Source: Azospirillaceae bacterium (lineage in GTDB: Bacteria; Pseudomonadota; Alphaproteobacteria; Azospirillales; Azospirillaceae). From it: a stretch of DNA of 64,000 nt. Shown here piece by piece: positions 39,001 to 46,718 of the stretch. Where the stretch lies: positions 1 to 64,000 of the forward strand of contig JANQJV010000018.1 in assembly GCA_028281465.1 (NCBI GenBank), in the 5' to 3' direction. Below the pieces are notes generated by a model. It saw only the letters and a list, made by a program, of their open reading frames with translations, was not told the DNA's origin and ran no database searches. Each line of letters starts with the position of its first letter. The stretch's first letter is position 1. Made by a program: the position numbers and the translations under genes.

Positions 39001-39434
39001 GCCGGTTCCGGGATGGCCGCACTGACGGCTAGCCCACCGAGTCCAGGGACCTGCGCTACAGCGGCGATCCGACTCAGACCAGACCGTTGGGCTCCCGAAA
39101 GGTTTGCCTGTGCTGGTGTATCAAATCGGATACGCATCGATCCAGCCGTCCGATCCACGGTGAAATCGACCGAGTCGGTCCAATCAAAAACCAGACGCGT
39201 GTACTGCGGATGCTCGCCGCCGCGCACTGTGATCGTCGGCCCCTGCGCCTCGGCCGGCGGTGGTGGTGAGATCTGCTGGGCGGGCAGTACTGGACTCGAC
39301 GACTCCACCGGTGCTGCGGGCTGCGAAAACGGGGACGCACCCGAACCAATCGGCCCCTCCTGCGCGACACCAACCGTGGCGAAGAGCGCCAGTGTGACGG
39401 CGACGCTGGCCACGCGCGGCCTGCGCCAATTCAC
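36045..39434 (-). CDS. Large secreted TPR protein at the end of the motility operon
   Basis: A 1129-residue protein with a signal peptide (SVAVTLALFATVGVAQ). Residues about 60-160 (GGEHPQYTRLVFDWTDSVDF and following) resemble an AMIN-type beta domain, which binds peptidoglycan in other proteins. Then comes an Ala/Pro/Thr-rich linker of about 150 residues, a second beta-rich part, and from about residue 590 a long helical solenoid of degenerate TPR units (for example YFAHGFLHEARGLLLFLGD, EPHFSRFIRRAAEAELETGD, YLRGEARRQSGDPDEAIALW). It starts with GTG overlapping the MotB-like gene. Its position suggests a periplasmic motor-associated role; the function is unknown. Confidence 0.75.
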   Translation of the reverse strand: MNWRRPRVASVAVTLALFATVGVAQEGPIGSGASPFSQPAAPVESSSPVLPAQQISPPPPAEAQGPTITVRGGEHPQYTRLVFDWTDSVDFTVDRTAGSMRIRFDTPAQANLSGAQRSGLSRIAAVAQVPGLGGLAVSAAIPEPARLRTLRVGTKVVVDVYGPALSTAERAAASEAVAQTETVREATVPGATEAVVRRPAIPLPRRKPTILAAGAGDGSADLVASGGLTSAESPTTDTPSAPSDEPVIETIADTAPTVAAPVAPNPSAPPSPGESPASDAAVPVTAGASAPATPVSASITERPAAATPTPPTGSAAERQPTAEAVDAPIETSAAASPVIVFDPGGPAAAAVFVRGGMLTVVFDRDVRTDSVRVVDGNVQLVGAVRPVPALGGSAFQVPVRPWLRPAVARRGTAWEIDVVPDTRRRSRRVPIVPQPGFVIGARVLVASPDATAFVEMTDPEVGDRLLAVPLPAVVEHVPQAHRLPQVDFLRTLQGAVIRPKADGITVRPVQDGLEVTSAGGLLVSPPEDMALGEALEIGAETDVSMEALPPPPTDDRRLFNLVDWQQGPLGAFTDERQRLLQRVVSALPSERMRARLDLAQFYFAHGFLHEARGLLLFLGDQEPDLVGWPEFQALVGAIEVAIGDPERGRTVLSSGGLAENREAALWRAMAAAKLGEWPMAANGFAAGKNIVNEYPEPHFSRFIRRAAEAELETGDPESAEEVLDRLLDKGAFDVAESPGVLYLRGEARRQSGDPDEAIALWQQVRGSNDRLYRARAGLDLINLELEEDRTTPEAAAERLAQLRFAWRGDDLELDIVQRQGEVQWLAGQYADSLLTLREAAAMFPDNPRSAEITRTMARNFAGLFQDGASDLPPLEALELYDRFRELTPVGAAGDAIIRALAGRLAELDLLASAADLLEHQVTFRLDGPKKAEVGARLASLRLLDGRPAQALEGLDMSQMPDLSAELVRERRLLRARALTDLRRSEEALSVIAGDDGDGANLLRVDIAWREQKWNSAAQALDRVIGPPPEDGTPLDPRTAQLIVDRAVALALAGDGRRLETLRSKYGAAIESTDQAAAFQVLTRPEQTGGLVDLKTIEQRVAEVDVFQDFLNQYRTRHLAEDADPATAIN

Positions 39435-40120
39435 CGTGATGCCCCCGGTTCGTCGCGGATCACCACGGCAATCCGGTGCGCGGGCACACCCCCCCTGCCA
39501 CCGCCCGGTCCTAGCCGACTGCGGGCAATCAGCGGTCTACCGTAGCCAAAGCGCGTCAACACGCCGGCTACCGCCACCGCCCGGCGCAGGGCCAAACCCC
39601 ACAAGGGCGTTGATCGACCGGCCAACACCGCCTCCCGATCCGCTTGTGCCGTGACATCGATCCGATTGTTGATCCGCCGCAGCACGCCACTCAACAAGAA
39701 CAATGTCTCCCGTCCGGTCTCGGTCAGCGTATCGCCCTCTGGCACGAACAGTTGGTAGTCGGGCAGGACGATGACCACACGGTCGTCATGCGCTTCGATC
39801 CGGACCGTGGACAAGATATCATGATCGGCAAACTGACTTTCCAGAAGCACCGCTAGGTACGAAAGACTGACCGGTGATCGAGACTCGACGGCCTCGATGC
39901 CATGGCGCGCACCGGCCACGGTCTGCCCGACCGACTCGCCAACCGAATCAACCATGGCGCGCCAGGACCGCGGCTCCGGCTCACCCATGGCGAAGATTAG
40001 AACGAAGAATGTCAGCATCAGCACGATCAAATCGGACAAACTGACCAGCCACGCTGGGGTCGCCGACCCGGCCTTGTCCGGTACAGCGAGCCGTAAGCGC
40101 CGGCCTCTGTCACGCGTCAT
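39431..40120 (-). CDS. MotB-like flagellar stator protein with OmpA-type domain
   Basis: A 229-residue inner-membrane protein. It has a short cytoplasmic start and one membrane helix (WLVSLSDLIVLMLTFFVLIF) with the conserved Asp of MotB-type stators (SLSDLIVLMLTFF). The periplasmic domain carries YQLFVPEGDTLTETGRETLF and VTAQADREAV, the pattern of the peptidoglycan-binding OmpA/MotB domain, although the usual HTD-type motif is altered to AQADRE. MotA is not encoded nearby. It overlaps the TPR gene (GTGA). The ATG at 40120 is chosen over the longer frame to 40213. Confidence 0.82.
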   Translation of the reverse strand: MTRDRGRRLRLAVPDKAGSATPAWLVSLSDLIVLMLTFFVLIFAMGEPEPRSWRAMVDSVGESVGQTVAGARHGIEAVESRSPVSLSYLAVLLESQFADHDILSTVRIEAHDDRVVIVLPDYQLFVPEGDTLTETGRETLFLLSGVLRRINNRIDVTAQADREAVLAGRSTPLWGLALRRAVAVAGVLTRFGYGRPLIARSRLGPGGGRGGVPAHRIAVVIRDEPGASR

Positions 40121-40139
40121 CGTCACCACGCGACACCTC

Positions 40140-40841
40140 TCAGGGGCCGCCATGATCGTCCACCGGCACCAAGGTAAAGATGAGACGCACATACCCCGGC
40201 TCGCCGCCTTCAATGCCGATTGAAACCGCCACCGGTGGAGCGCCGGCCGAAATCAGGATTTCGGCAAAATGGGCCGCGCGTGGGATCGATCGGACGCCAA
40301 TCACGTCCGGACCCGAAACCGCCACAAGCGCTTCGAAATGGTACACCCAGCGCCCAACGGGCGTCCGCAAGGCATCAACGATCCGATCGATCAGACCGCG
40401 CCGGGCTGGTCGCACCGCGGCGGACGCGGGGACGAACAGGTAATCCGCGGGGACAGTCGCCACCAACACCGACCCCAGCGCCACCGTGGCGATCGGCGTA
40501 ATCGCCAGTTCCGATTCCAACAGGTCCCCGATGCCAGACAGGCCCCCGACGGCGGCCTGCCATTCCGCCGTCGAGGGCCGATCTGACCGACCGGCGACAA
40601 CGGCCGCATCCGGCCCAGCAAACTGTCGCTCGACGCTGCCCAAGACCGCGGTCGTCCGTTCTTCTCCTGGCCGCGAATGGACGGTCAGAACAATGAAGAA
40701 CACCAGGAGCAGAAGAAACAACGATATGAACACGAAGATGCTGGGTGCGGCCGATCCGCGCATGGTCCGCATCGCAGCGGGCCGGCCCGACGCCAGGTCG
40801 GTGCGACCCGGGTGCTGTCGTGGCAGAACCCCGGAGGCCAT
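40140..40841 (-). CDS. Second MotB-like membrane protein
   Basis: A 233-residue protein with one N-terminal membrane helix (SIFVFISLFLLLLVFFIVLT) and a periplasmic part with SVLVATVPADYLFVPASAAV, RRGLIDRIVDAL and FAEILISAGAPPVAVSIGIE. This mirrors the layout of the next gene (membrane helix, beta strand with YLFVP/YQLFVP, helix, strand), but the sequence is divergent and the helix lacks the MotB Asp. It ends 19 bases before that gene. It may be a partner subunit or a stator-associated protein; no family name is certain. Confidence 0.65.
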   Translation of the reverse strand: MASGVLPRQHPGRTDLASGRPAAMRTMRGSAAPSIFVFISLFLLLLVFFIVLTVHSRPGEERTTAVLGSVERQFAGPDAAVVAGRSDRPSTAEWQAAVGGLSGIGDLLESELAITPIATVALGSVLVATVPADYLFVPASAAVRPARRGLIDRIVDALRTPVGRWVYHFEALVAVSGPDVIGVRSIPRAAHFAEILISAGAPPVAVSIGIEGGEPGYVRLIFTLVPVDDHGGP

Positions 40842-40847
40842 GGCCGG

Positions 40848-41531
40848 TCAATCAAAACTGGCCAACAACCGGTCGATCTCATCCTGGTCGATCGCTTCAC
40901 CCGGCAAAGACGGGCCGTGCACCAAATGGGCGTCCGGGTCCTGGGTCGGTGTCGGTTCGGCCACCGGTCCGGGTGCGCCGGATCCGATGCCGCTGTCACC
41001 GAATATCGCGATCAACTGATCGATCTTCGCCTCGATGTGTTTGAGTGCCCGCACCACTTTGGTGATGCGCTGACCGGTCACATCCTGAAAGTTGCAGGCC
41101 TCAAAGACACGGGTCACGGCCTCCGTCAGGGCGGCATTGTCCGCGGGACCGAGCCGATCGGCAATCTGCGCAATGGCGTCACACGCGTCCATAATGGTGT
41201 TGGTTGCCGCCTCCGTCGCACCGACCACCGCGTCTAGCTCGTCGGTCGCCGTCGGGATGTGGCTGCTGCGGATTTCGTCTGGCCGGACCGCAGCAATTTC
41301 GGCGCGCGCTTGTTGGATGTAGTGCGCCAGATCCTCCAACTCATGGTAGACTTTCAGATCGCCGGCGGTCATGTCCCCATCCAAGGACGAGACAATATCG
41401 CGCAGCAGACCGGCGACCTCTTCCGTCGTGATCGGCTGCACCGCTTGTCGGCGGGCCGCGGCAAGCTGGTCGACCATCTCCCGCCCCGCGTCGATCGCCT
41501 CGAGACCGCGTGTCATCATGTCCATGTCCAC
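40848..41531 (-). CDS. cheZ: CheZ-like chemotaxis phosphatase
   Basis: A 227-residue helical protein of the CheZ type, which dephosphorylates CheY-P. The diagnostic segment is VFEACNFQDVTGQRITKVV, where the Asp and Gln of QDVTGQ are the catalytic residues; upstream are TNTIMDACDAIAQIA and LEDLAHYIQQARAEI of the long hairpin. The acidic C-terminus (DQDEIDRLLASFD) resembles CheY-binding tails and also the N-terminus of FliM. It sits among motor genes rather than with cheA/cheY, common for alphaproteobacterial CheZ. Confidence 0.87.
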   Translation of the reverse strand: MDMDMMTRGLEAIDAGREMVDQLAAARRQAVQPITTEEVAGLLRDIVSSLDGDMTAGDLKVYHELEDLAHYIQQARAEIAAVRPDEIRSSHIPTATDELDAVVGATEAATNTIMDACDAIAQIADRLGPADNAALTEAVTRVFEACNFQDVTGQRITKVVRALKHIEAKIDQLIAIFGDSGIGSGAPGPVAEPTPTQDPDAHLVHGPSLPGEAIDQDEIDRLLASFD

Positions 41532-41616
41532 CGTTCCGGAGTGCTCAAGGGCGTTTTCGTTTCAGGGGGCGGCACCGGTCCAGATCGCCGTGATTGGGCT
41601 GGACCGAACCGCGTAC

Positions 41617-42279
41617 TCAGCGCATGAGCGCCGGCAGATCACGCCCCTGGGCGAGCGCTGCTGTCACTTCCCGCGCTTTCATGGGATCCATGGCAGCGAA
41701 GATCGGTGCCACCTTGTTTTCTTTCATGCGTTCAACCACGTCCAACAAAACCGGCTGGTCCAGCGCTTCAAAGATGCGTGCTGCATCCTTTGGTTTCATG
41801 GTTTCGTAGATTTTCACGAGGCTCAGAAGCTGCTCCTGGTCCATCTCGCTACGCTGATCCAGCAAGGCTTGGATTTCATCGCGCAGCACGGTAAGTTCCG
41901 TCACCTTCTCTTCTAGCCGTCGTTCCGCAACCACCAGCATGGCCTCGCGCTGGTCCAACGCGCGTTCGCGTTCGTCAAGTTGCCGCCGGCGCTCGTTGAT
42001 ATGGCGTATCACTTCCATTTCGACCGAGCTCGGCTCATCCGCCGACGCATCGCCTTCCGCAGCCATGGTCGCCTGTGCCAATTGGGTTGCCGGGACATCG
42101 GCAACCGGCGCAGAGTCCGGCACCGCTTCAGCGGTCTGGGCCTGCAGTGGCGAGACTTCGGGCAGCGGCCGGCCCTGCGTCACCGTTTCCCACACACTGC
42201 CGACCCGGACGCCGAGCAGCAGTACGGCGACAAAAATGGTGACCGGCAGCAACCGGACGCGCATGCGGATCCCCTTCAT
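41617..42279 (-). CDS. motE: MotE family protein (flagellar motor-associated)
   Basis: A 220-residue protein with one N-terminal membrane segment (LLPVTIFVAVLLLGVRVG), a disordered linker, a coiled coil (HINERRRQLDERERALDQ, VAERRLEEKVTELTVLRDEI) and a C-terminal MgtE-N/FliG-like domain (LVKIYETMKPKDAARIFEAL, ENKVAPIFAAMDPMKAREV). This is the layout of MotE, a periplasmic chaperone of the motility protein MotC in rhizobia. A strong GGGAGGGG precedes the ATG at 42279. MotC is not recognised here; the large TPR protein or the second MotB-like protein might be the partner. Confidence 0.85.
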   Translation of the reverse strand: MKGIRMRVRLLPVTIFVAVLLLGVRVGSVWETVTQGRPLPEVSPLQAQTAEAVPDSAPVADVPATQLAQATMAAEGDASADEPSSVEMEVIRHINERRRQLDERERALDQREAMLVVAERRLEEKVTELTVLRDEIQALLDQRSEMDQEQLLSLVKIYETMKPKDAARIFEALDQPVLLDVVERMKENKVAPIFAAMDPMKAREVTAALAQGRDLPALMR

Positions 42280-42306
42280 AACCGATCACCCCTCCCAGCC
42301 GCCGAC

Positions 42307-43077
42307 TCAACGCCGGCTTTCGATCGCCTTCAACAACTCCCGCTCCGCACGCGACAACCCGTCCACGTCGTCGATGGCGCTGGTGTCTTCGGTCCCATCG
42401 ACCCCATTCGCGGACCCCGTTGCCGTCGACGGCCGTCCGCGTGTACGGCGCTTGGCCGCAGGATCTCCTGTTTCGACCGGATCGTTGAGGGCGCCCTCGC
42501 GTCGTGGCGGCGGACCTCGCCCACCGGCAGCCCGAATCAGCGCCCGCGCCGCGTCGGCCGCCTCCGCATCGGCCTGGTCGTCGGCACTGAATGGCAGCGC
42601 CGTGTCATCACTCCGACTACGCGCGCGTCCGGATGACCGATCAACGGCCCGCCAGTCCCGCTCCACGCCAGGTCCGTCACCGTCGGACCCGGCCCGAGGC
42701 CGTTCCCGGCGGGCCGGCCGCACGGGAGTCCCCGCCATGCGGTCCTCCGCGGACGGCACGCGACCAACGGCACGCTCGATGCGGCTGGCCAGAGCGTCGC
42801 CGGTCTCGATCACGATCTGTAGTTCGTCACGCAATTCCTTGGCGCGCGTGATTGCCTTCTGCAATGCTTCGCCGGTCTCCGCCGCCGTCCGCTTCATGCC
42901 CTTGATACCAGTGTCCGCCCGGGCCACCGCTTCGTTCAACCCCTTGATCAGGGCTTCCAATTCCTGGCGATTGTTTCGTAGCTGACCCAATTTCCGGTTC
43001 AAGATGACCGCATAGGTGATGGTCGCCACCAGGAGGCCGACCACGGCGAGGTCCAGGATCAGGCTAAATAGATCCAT
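42307..43077 (-). CDS. DUF6468-like membrane protein of the fliM operon
   Basis: A 256-residue protein with an N-terminal membrane helix (LILDLAVVGLLVATITYAVI) and a conserved coiled coil (LGQLRNNRQELEALIKGLNE, ADTGIKGMKRTAAETGEAL). After that comes a long charged, disordered region rich in Arg, Asp and Gly, and a short C-terminal helix (LSRAERELLKAIESRR). The N-terminal 110 residues match what is known of DUF6468 proteins that follow fliM in Rhodospirillales. It is four bases downstream of fliM. Its molecular role is unknown. Confidence 0.75.
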   Translation of the reverse strand: MDLFSLILDLAVVGLLVATITYAVILNRKLGQLRNNRQELEALIKGLNEAVARADTGIKGMKRTAAETGEALQKAITRAKELRDELQIVIETGDALASRIERAVGRVPSAEDRMAGTPVRPARRERPRAGSDGDGPGVERDWRAVDRSSGRARSRSDDTALPFSADDQADAEAADAARALIRAAGGRGPPPRREGALNDPVETGDPAAKRRTRGRPSTATGSANGVDGTEDTSAIDDVDGLSRAERELLKAIESRR

Positions 43078-43080
43078 GGC

Positions 43081-44154
43081 TCAGCGCGGCAGATCCTGGC
43101 GATACAGATCCTTGTCGATCCGAACCGCAATCTGGCCACCCTTTCGTCCCATCTTACCCTCGAACATGGACACGTCTCCGCACCGCAGTTCGATCGGCGC
43201 ATCCGCGGTGGTATTCAGAATGATCCGCGACCCGACTTTCCACTGCAGGACGTCATACAACGGCAGAGTCATCTCATCCAGCACCGCCCGCATGTCGACG
43301 TCCGTCACCAGAAGTTCGGTCGCCAGGTGTGTTTCCCAGATCGAATCGCGACCGAATTTCTCACCCATGAACATTTGCAGCAGAAGCTCGCGCACCGGCT
43401 CCAGCGTCGCATAGGGGATCATCAGTTCGAGCCGACCTCCGCGGTCTTCCATGTCGATGCGCAATTTGACCAGCACCGCCGCATTGGCCGGCCGAGCAAT
43501 GGTGGCGAAACGGGGATTGGTTTCTAGTCGATCGAACCGGAAGGTCACGGGCGACAACGGATCGAACGCCGCAGACAGATCGCTGAGCACTACGTGGACC
43601 ATGCGCTCAACCAGATTGCGTTCGATCGTCGTGTAGGGCCGGCCCTCGATACGCATGGCGGCCGTCCCGCGCCGACCTCCGAGCAAAACGTCGACAATCG
43701 AATAGATCAGTGCGCTGTCCACAACCATGAGGCCGTAGTTATCCCACTCCTCGGCCTTGAACACCGAAAGCATGGCCGGCAGTGGGATCGAATTGAGGTA
43801 ATCGCCGAACCGGACCGAGGAAATCTGATCCAGGCTAACTTCAACGTTGTCAGAGGTAAAATTGCGCAGACTAGTAGACATCATGCGCACAAGTCGGTCG
43901 AAAACGATTTCCAACATAGGCAGGCGCTCATAGTTGACGAGCGCACTGTTGACCAATGCCATGATGCCGGAATTGTCCCCGTCCCCACCGCCTTCCTGGT
44001 CAAAGCCGAGCAGACTATCGATCTCATCCTGGTTGAGGACGCGCGTCGACCCGCCACCGGTGACATCTTCGACCTCATCGGTGCCTTCTTCGGCCAAGGC
44101 GGCCCATTCCGCCGCCAGCCGTTCCTCTTCGCTGAGATCGCCCGTGTTCGCCAT
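43081..44154 (-). CDS. fliM: Flagellar motor switch protein FliM
   Basis: FliM forms the C-ring middle layer and binds CheY-P. The 357-residue protein has the N-terminal CheY-binding motif NQDEIDSLLGF (about residues 37-48), then the CheC-like middle domain (LEIVFDRLVRMMSTSLRNFT, VEVSLDQISSVRFGDYLNSI) and a C-terminal SpoA domain ending GRKGGQIAVRID. The N-terminus before the motif is longer than in E. coli FliM and acidic. It lies 29 bases after fliL and starts a tight series of motility genes. Confidence 0.96.
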   Translation of the reverse strand: MANTGDLSEEERLAAEWAALAEEGTDEVEDVTGGGSTRVLNQDEIDSLLGFDQEGGGDGDNSGIMALVNSALVNYERLPMLEIVFDRLVRMMSTSLRNFTSDNVEVSLDQISSVRFGDYLNSIPLPAMLSVFKAEEWDNYGLMVVDSALIYSIVDVLLGGRRGTAAMRIEGRPYTTIERNLVERMVHVVLSDLSAAFDPLSPVTFRFDRLETNPRFATIARPANAAVLVKLRIDMEDRGGRLELMIPYATLEPVRELLLQMFMGEKFGRDSIWETHLATELLVTDVDMRAVLDEMTLPLYDVLQWKVGSRIILNTTADAPIELRCGDVSMFEGKMGRKGGQIAVRIDKDLYRQDLPR

Positions 44155-44183
44155 GCGTCCCGTTCCGTGTGCCCGCCACGGCC

Positions 44184-44699
44184 TTATTGAATCAGAATTT
44201 CCTGGAACAGAACATCCTTGATTTCCGTTGGATGCGCGGCGGCGGCTACGCGCATCATCAATTCTTCGCGCAGACGATACATACCTGCCGAACCGCGCAA
44301 CTCATCAAGCCGCAGTTCCCGTAGATAAACTTGGAAATTGTCGACGATGCGCGGCATCACCAGATCCAAAGCTTCCATGTCGGAATCGCGGCTCACCTGG
44401 ATTGCGATTTTCATCTTTAGATAGCGCGACCGGTTGCCCGGCACATTCAAATTCACCAGCATGTCGGGCACCTCATAGAAGAGGACCTTCTCCTCTTCCT
44501 GCGGCACCACCTCTGCCACCTCCGGCTCCTCCGGTGCCCCTGTCATCGCATCCAGTACACCACTGAAATACAATCCAAGACCCGCTGCCAGCAGCAACAA
44601 AAGCGGGAGGACGATGTAAAGCACCAGCTTCTTGCCGCTGAATTTCTTGCGCGGCAAGTCTTCGGCGGCTTCATAGGCGCCGTCGACCTCCATGCTCAT
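44184..44699 (-). CDS. fliL: Flagellar basal body protein FliL
   Basis: FliL is an inner-membrane protein that surrounds the stator and supports torque. The 171-residue protein has a cytoplasmic start, one membrane helix (LVLYIVLPLLLLLAAGLGLY), a short acidic linker and the periplasmic domain with FYEVPDMLVNLNVPGNRSRY, LKMKIAIQVS and LREELMMRVAAAAHPTEIKD. The first gene of the minus-strand motility group, with a 289-base divergent gap upstream. Confidence 0.95.
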   Translation of the reverse strand: MSMEVDGAYEAAEDLPRKKFSGKKLVLYIVLPLLLLLAAGLGLYFSGVLDAMTGAPEEPEVAEVVPQEEEKVLFYEVPDMLVNLNVPGNRSRYLKMKIAIQVSRDSDMEALDLVMPRIVDNFQVYLRELRLDELRGSAGMYRLREELMMRVAAAAHPTEIKDVLFQEILIQ

Positions 44700-44988
44700 G
44701 GATCACTTACTCCGGTTCGGCCGATGTGGCTCCGTGTAGGTTAACCATAGACCCGCTCCCCTTAACAAGGTGTGTGGCTGGGTCACCGCCACGGAGCGTC
44801 TTGATTGCAATCCCGTGGACCAACGGCAAGGTCTGGAGTATTGAACGCCCGCTGTCCCGCACCCGATGCCGCCACCACGGCGTAGCCGACAGGCATTGCC
44901 GGCGCATCGAACCCACGGGCCTTGTGGACCGAACCCGGGGGCATTGGATCCGGGCCGCCGTTCAGCCGGAAGACTTGGAGGAGTGATA
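44700..44988. other. Divergent intergenic region, fliL and secreted protein gene
   Basis: The gap must hold promoters for fliL (minus) and the 44989 gene (plus). On the minus strand a GG-N10-GC pair within TGGCGGTGACCCAGCC (about 44776-44791) has sigma-54 spacing but a poor -12 element. TTAA occurs twice (about 44741 and 44762) but not at CtrA spacing. No RNA gene seen. Confidence 0.3.
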
Positions 44989-46506
44989 ATGAAACCACGC
45001 TTGCGCACGCTGGCGTCCGTGGTGGTGCTGGCGGGTCTCGCCACCGCACCCGGACTCGACGGGTCGATCGCGCTGGCCCAATCCGCGCCGCTCGACGTTC
45101 CGAGCGACGTGAGCGACAGTGGCGCGACCACCCTGGCCATGATGCTGACCGACCGCTTGACCGCCTGGTTCGCACCGGCATCGCCAGACGCCGACGTCGC
45201 CGTGGTTTGGGACGGTTCCGTCACGGTAACGCCGGCGGGTAGCCATTACGATGTCAGGATCCCAGCCCTGACCTTCGTCGACCAAGACGGTGAAAGCCTC
45301 GTGGTGGACGGCACCTCGCTGACAGTGACGCCCGTTGACGGCACGCGGCTGGACGTGGCTCTCACCCTCCCCGCCATCATGCCGCTGCTGGATTCCACCG
45401 GTGTGTCGAAAGGAGCCCTCAGCCTGGGCACACAACGGTTCGTCGGTACCTGGCTGCCCGCCTTGGACGCTCTCTTGGCGCTCGATGCCTCCTACGACAC
45501 CGTGACCCTTGAGATCACCGGCGGCGCACCAGACGAGCGCGGCCGCCTGTCTGCGGCCGATGCAACCATGACGGTGGCGCTGGACGAGACCGCGCAGGGC
45601 CGGTGGAGCGGCCCGAGTACGCTCTCCCTTGGGCAACTCGAGGCGACCGATGTGTCTGGCCGGCGGCTGTTGGATCTGGACCGCCTGGATTTCACTTGGG
45701 ACATCGATGCCATGGACCTATCGGCCTGGGCCCAATGGCTGGAGACTTTGGGTCAGACGACCACCCACCGCACAGCCGGTACAAGTCTGTTCAACGGCGT
45801 CGCCCTCTCGGCTGACGTCGCCGGATTCTCCATCATCGATCCGGAGGATTCGTCACAACTGGCCGTTGCCGCTGCGGGCGTCGAAATCGGCTTGCAGGGC
45901 CTCGACGGTGAGCAGTCGACGGTCAACATCGCCTATCACCACGACGGTCTGACACTCGAACCCGGGCTGGAGCGCGACGCTTTCACGCCAACCGTCGTGA
46001 CCATCGACATTACCGCCGATGGCCTGCCAAACAGCGGCCTTGCGAATGCGGCCAACAATTTTCTCAATACCGTAACCACCGCTGGTTCGGCCGCCGGTCT
46101 CATGTTCGCGCAGCAGGTACTTGTAAATCTAAGTGTTGCGGATAGCGAGTTGCGTTTCGACAGAATTAGCTTCGAAACGCCCGAGATGGCAACATCACTC
46201 AATGGTATTGCACGTTTTGATGTGCGTTCACCTTATGGGGTTACCGCACGCTTCGACGTGATGACGCGCGGGATGGACGCGGCCCTGTCCGCCCTGCAGC
46301 CGCGGCCCGGCGAATCGCTCGACGACACAACGCAGACCGCTCTCGCGGTCCTTGGCATGCTGCAAGCCATGGGCTTGCCCGACACCGACGACCAGGGCCG
46401 GCCAGTGCGGACCTACGCGGTCGAAGTTTCGGCGAATGGTCGAGCGATGCTCAACGGTGCCGACTTGACTGCCCTGATCGGTGGCATCCGGCAGCAGACC
46501 CGTTGA
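44989..46506 (+). CDS. Secreted protein of unknown function (periplasmic, beta-rich)
   Basis: A 505-residue protein with a signal peptide (TLASVVVLAGLATAPGLDGS, cleavage near ALA-QS). The mature part is acidic, rich in Thr, Asp and Ala with repeated alternating strands (VAVVWDGSVTVTPAGSHYDV, YDVRIPALTFVDQDGESL, ATMTVALDETAQGRWSGP), reminiscent of DUF2125/DUF945-type periplasmic proteins with long beta folds. GGAGG precedes the ATG. A good intrinsic terminator follows the stop. No motif allows a function. Confidence 0.7.
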   Translation: MKPRLRTLASVVVLAGLATAPGLDGSIALAQSAPLDVPSDVSDSGATTLAMMLTDRLTAWFAPASPDADVAVVWDGSVTVTPAGSHYDVRIPALTFVDQDGESLVVDGTSLTVTPVDGTRLDVALTLPAIMPLLDSTGVSKGALSLGTQRFVGTWLPALDALLALDASYDTVTLEITGGAPDERGRLSAADATMTVALDETAQGRWSGPSTLSLGQLEATDVSGRRLLDLDRLDFTWDIDAMDLSAWAQWLETLGQTTTHRTAGTSLFNGVALSADVAGFSIIDPEDSSQLAVAAAGVEIGLQGLDGEQSTVNIAYHHDGLTLEPGLERDAFTPTVVTIDITADGLPNSGLANAANNFLNTVTTAGSAAGLMFAQQVLVNLSVADSELRFDRISFETPEMATSLNGIARFDVRSPYGVTARFDVMTRGMDAALSALQPRPGESLDDTTQTALAVLGMLQAMGLPDTDDQGRPVRTYAVEVSANGRAMLNGADLTALIGGIRQQTR

Positions 46507-46555
46507 CTTCCGCCGGCCGGGCCGCCGGCCGGACGCACGCCGGACGAGTTTGGTC

Positions 46556-46596
46556 GCGGCCGAAGGCGGCGGTCCCGCTTTCGGCCGCTTTGTTTG
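46556..46596 (+). terminator. Rho-independent terminator upstream of htpG
   Basis: GCGGCCGAA (46556-46564) pairs with TTCGGCCGC (46580-46588) around a 15-base loop, followed by TTTGTTTG. It lies 50 bases after the secreted protein gene and isolates htpG from it. Confidence 0.6.
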
Positions 46597-46718
46597 CAAC
46601 ACCGCAATCTTGTCGCCCGACCACCGGTTTCGCATATCTGCTCACGGCTCCCGCGCATCGGGAAGACATCGAAACGTCACAACGACCCACGCCATTCCAA
46701 CACACAAGGCCAACACCC

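Noticed and set aside
37921-39654. 577-residue open frame on the plus strand
   Set aside because: It lies antisense to the TPR protein gene; its Ser/Arg/Pro/Ala-rich composition is typical of mirror frames in GC-rich DNA, with no domain.
44741-44766. Two TTAA motifs upstream of fliL as a CtrA site
   Set aside because: The spacing is about 17 bases, not seven.
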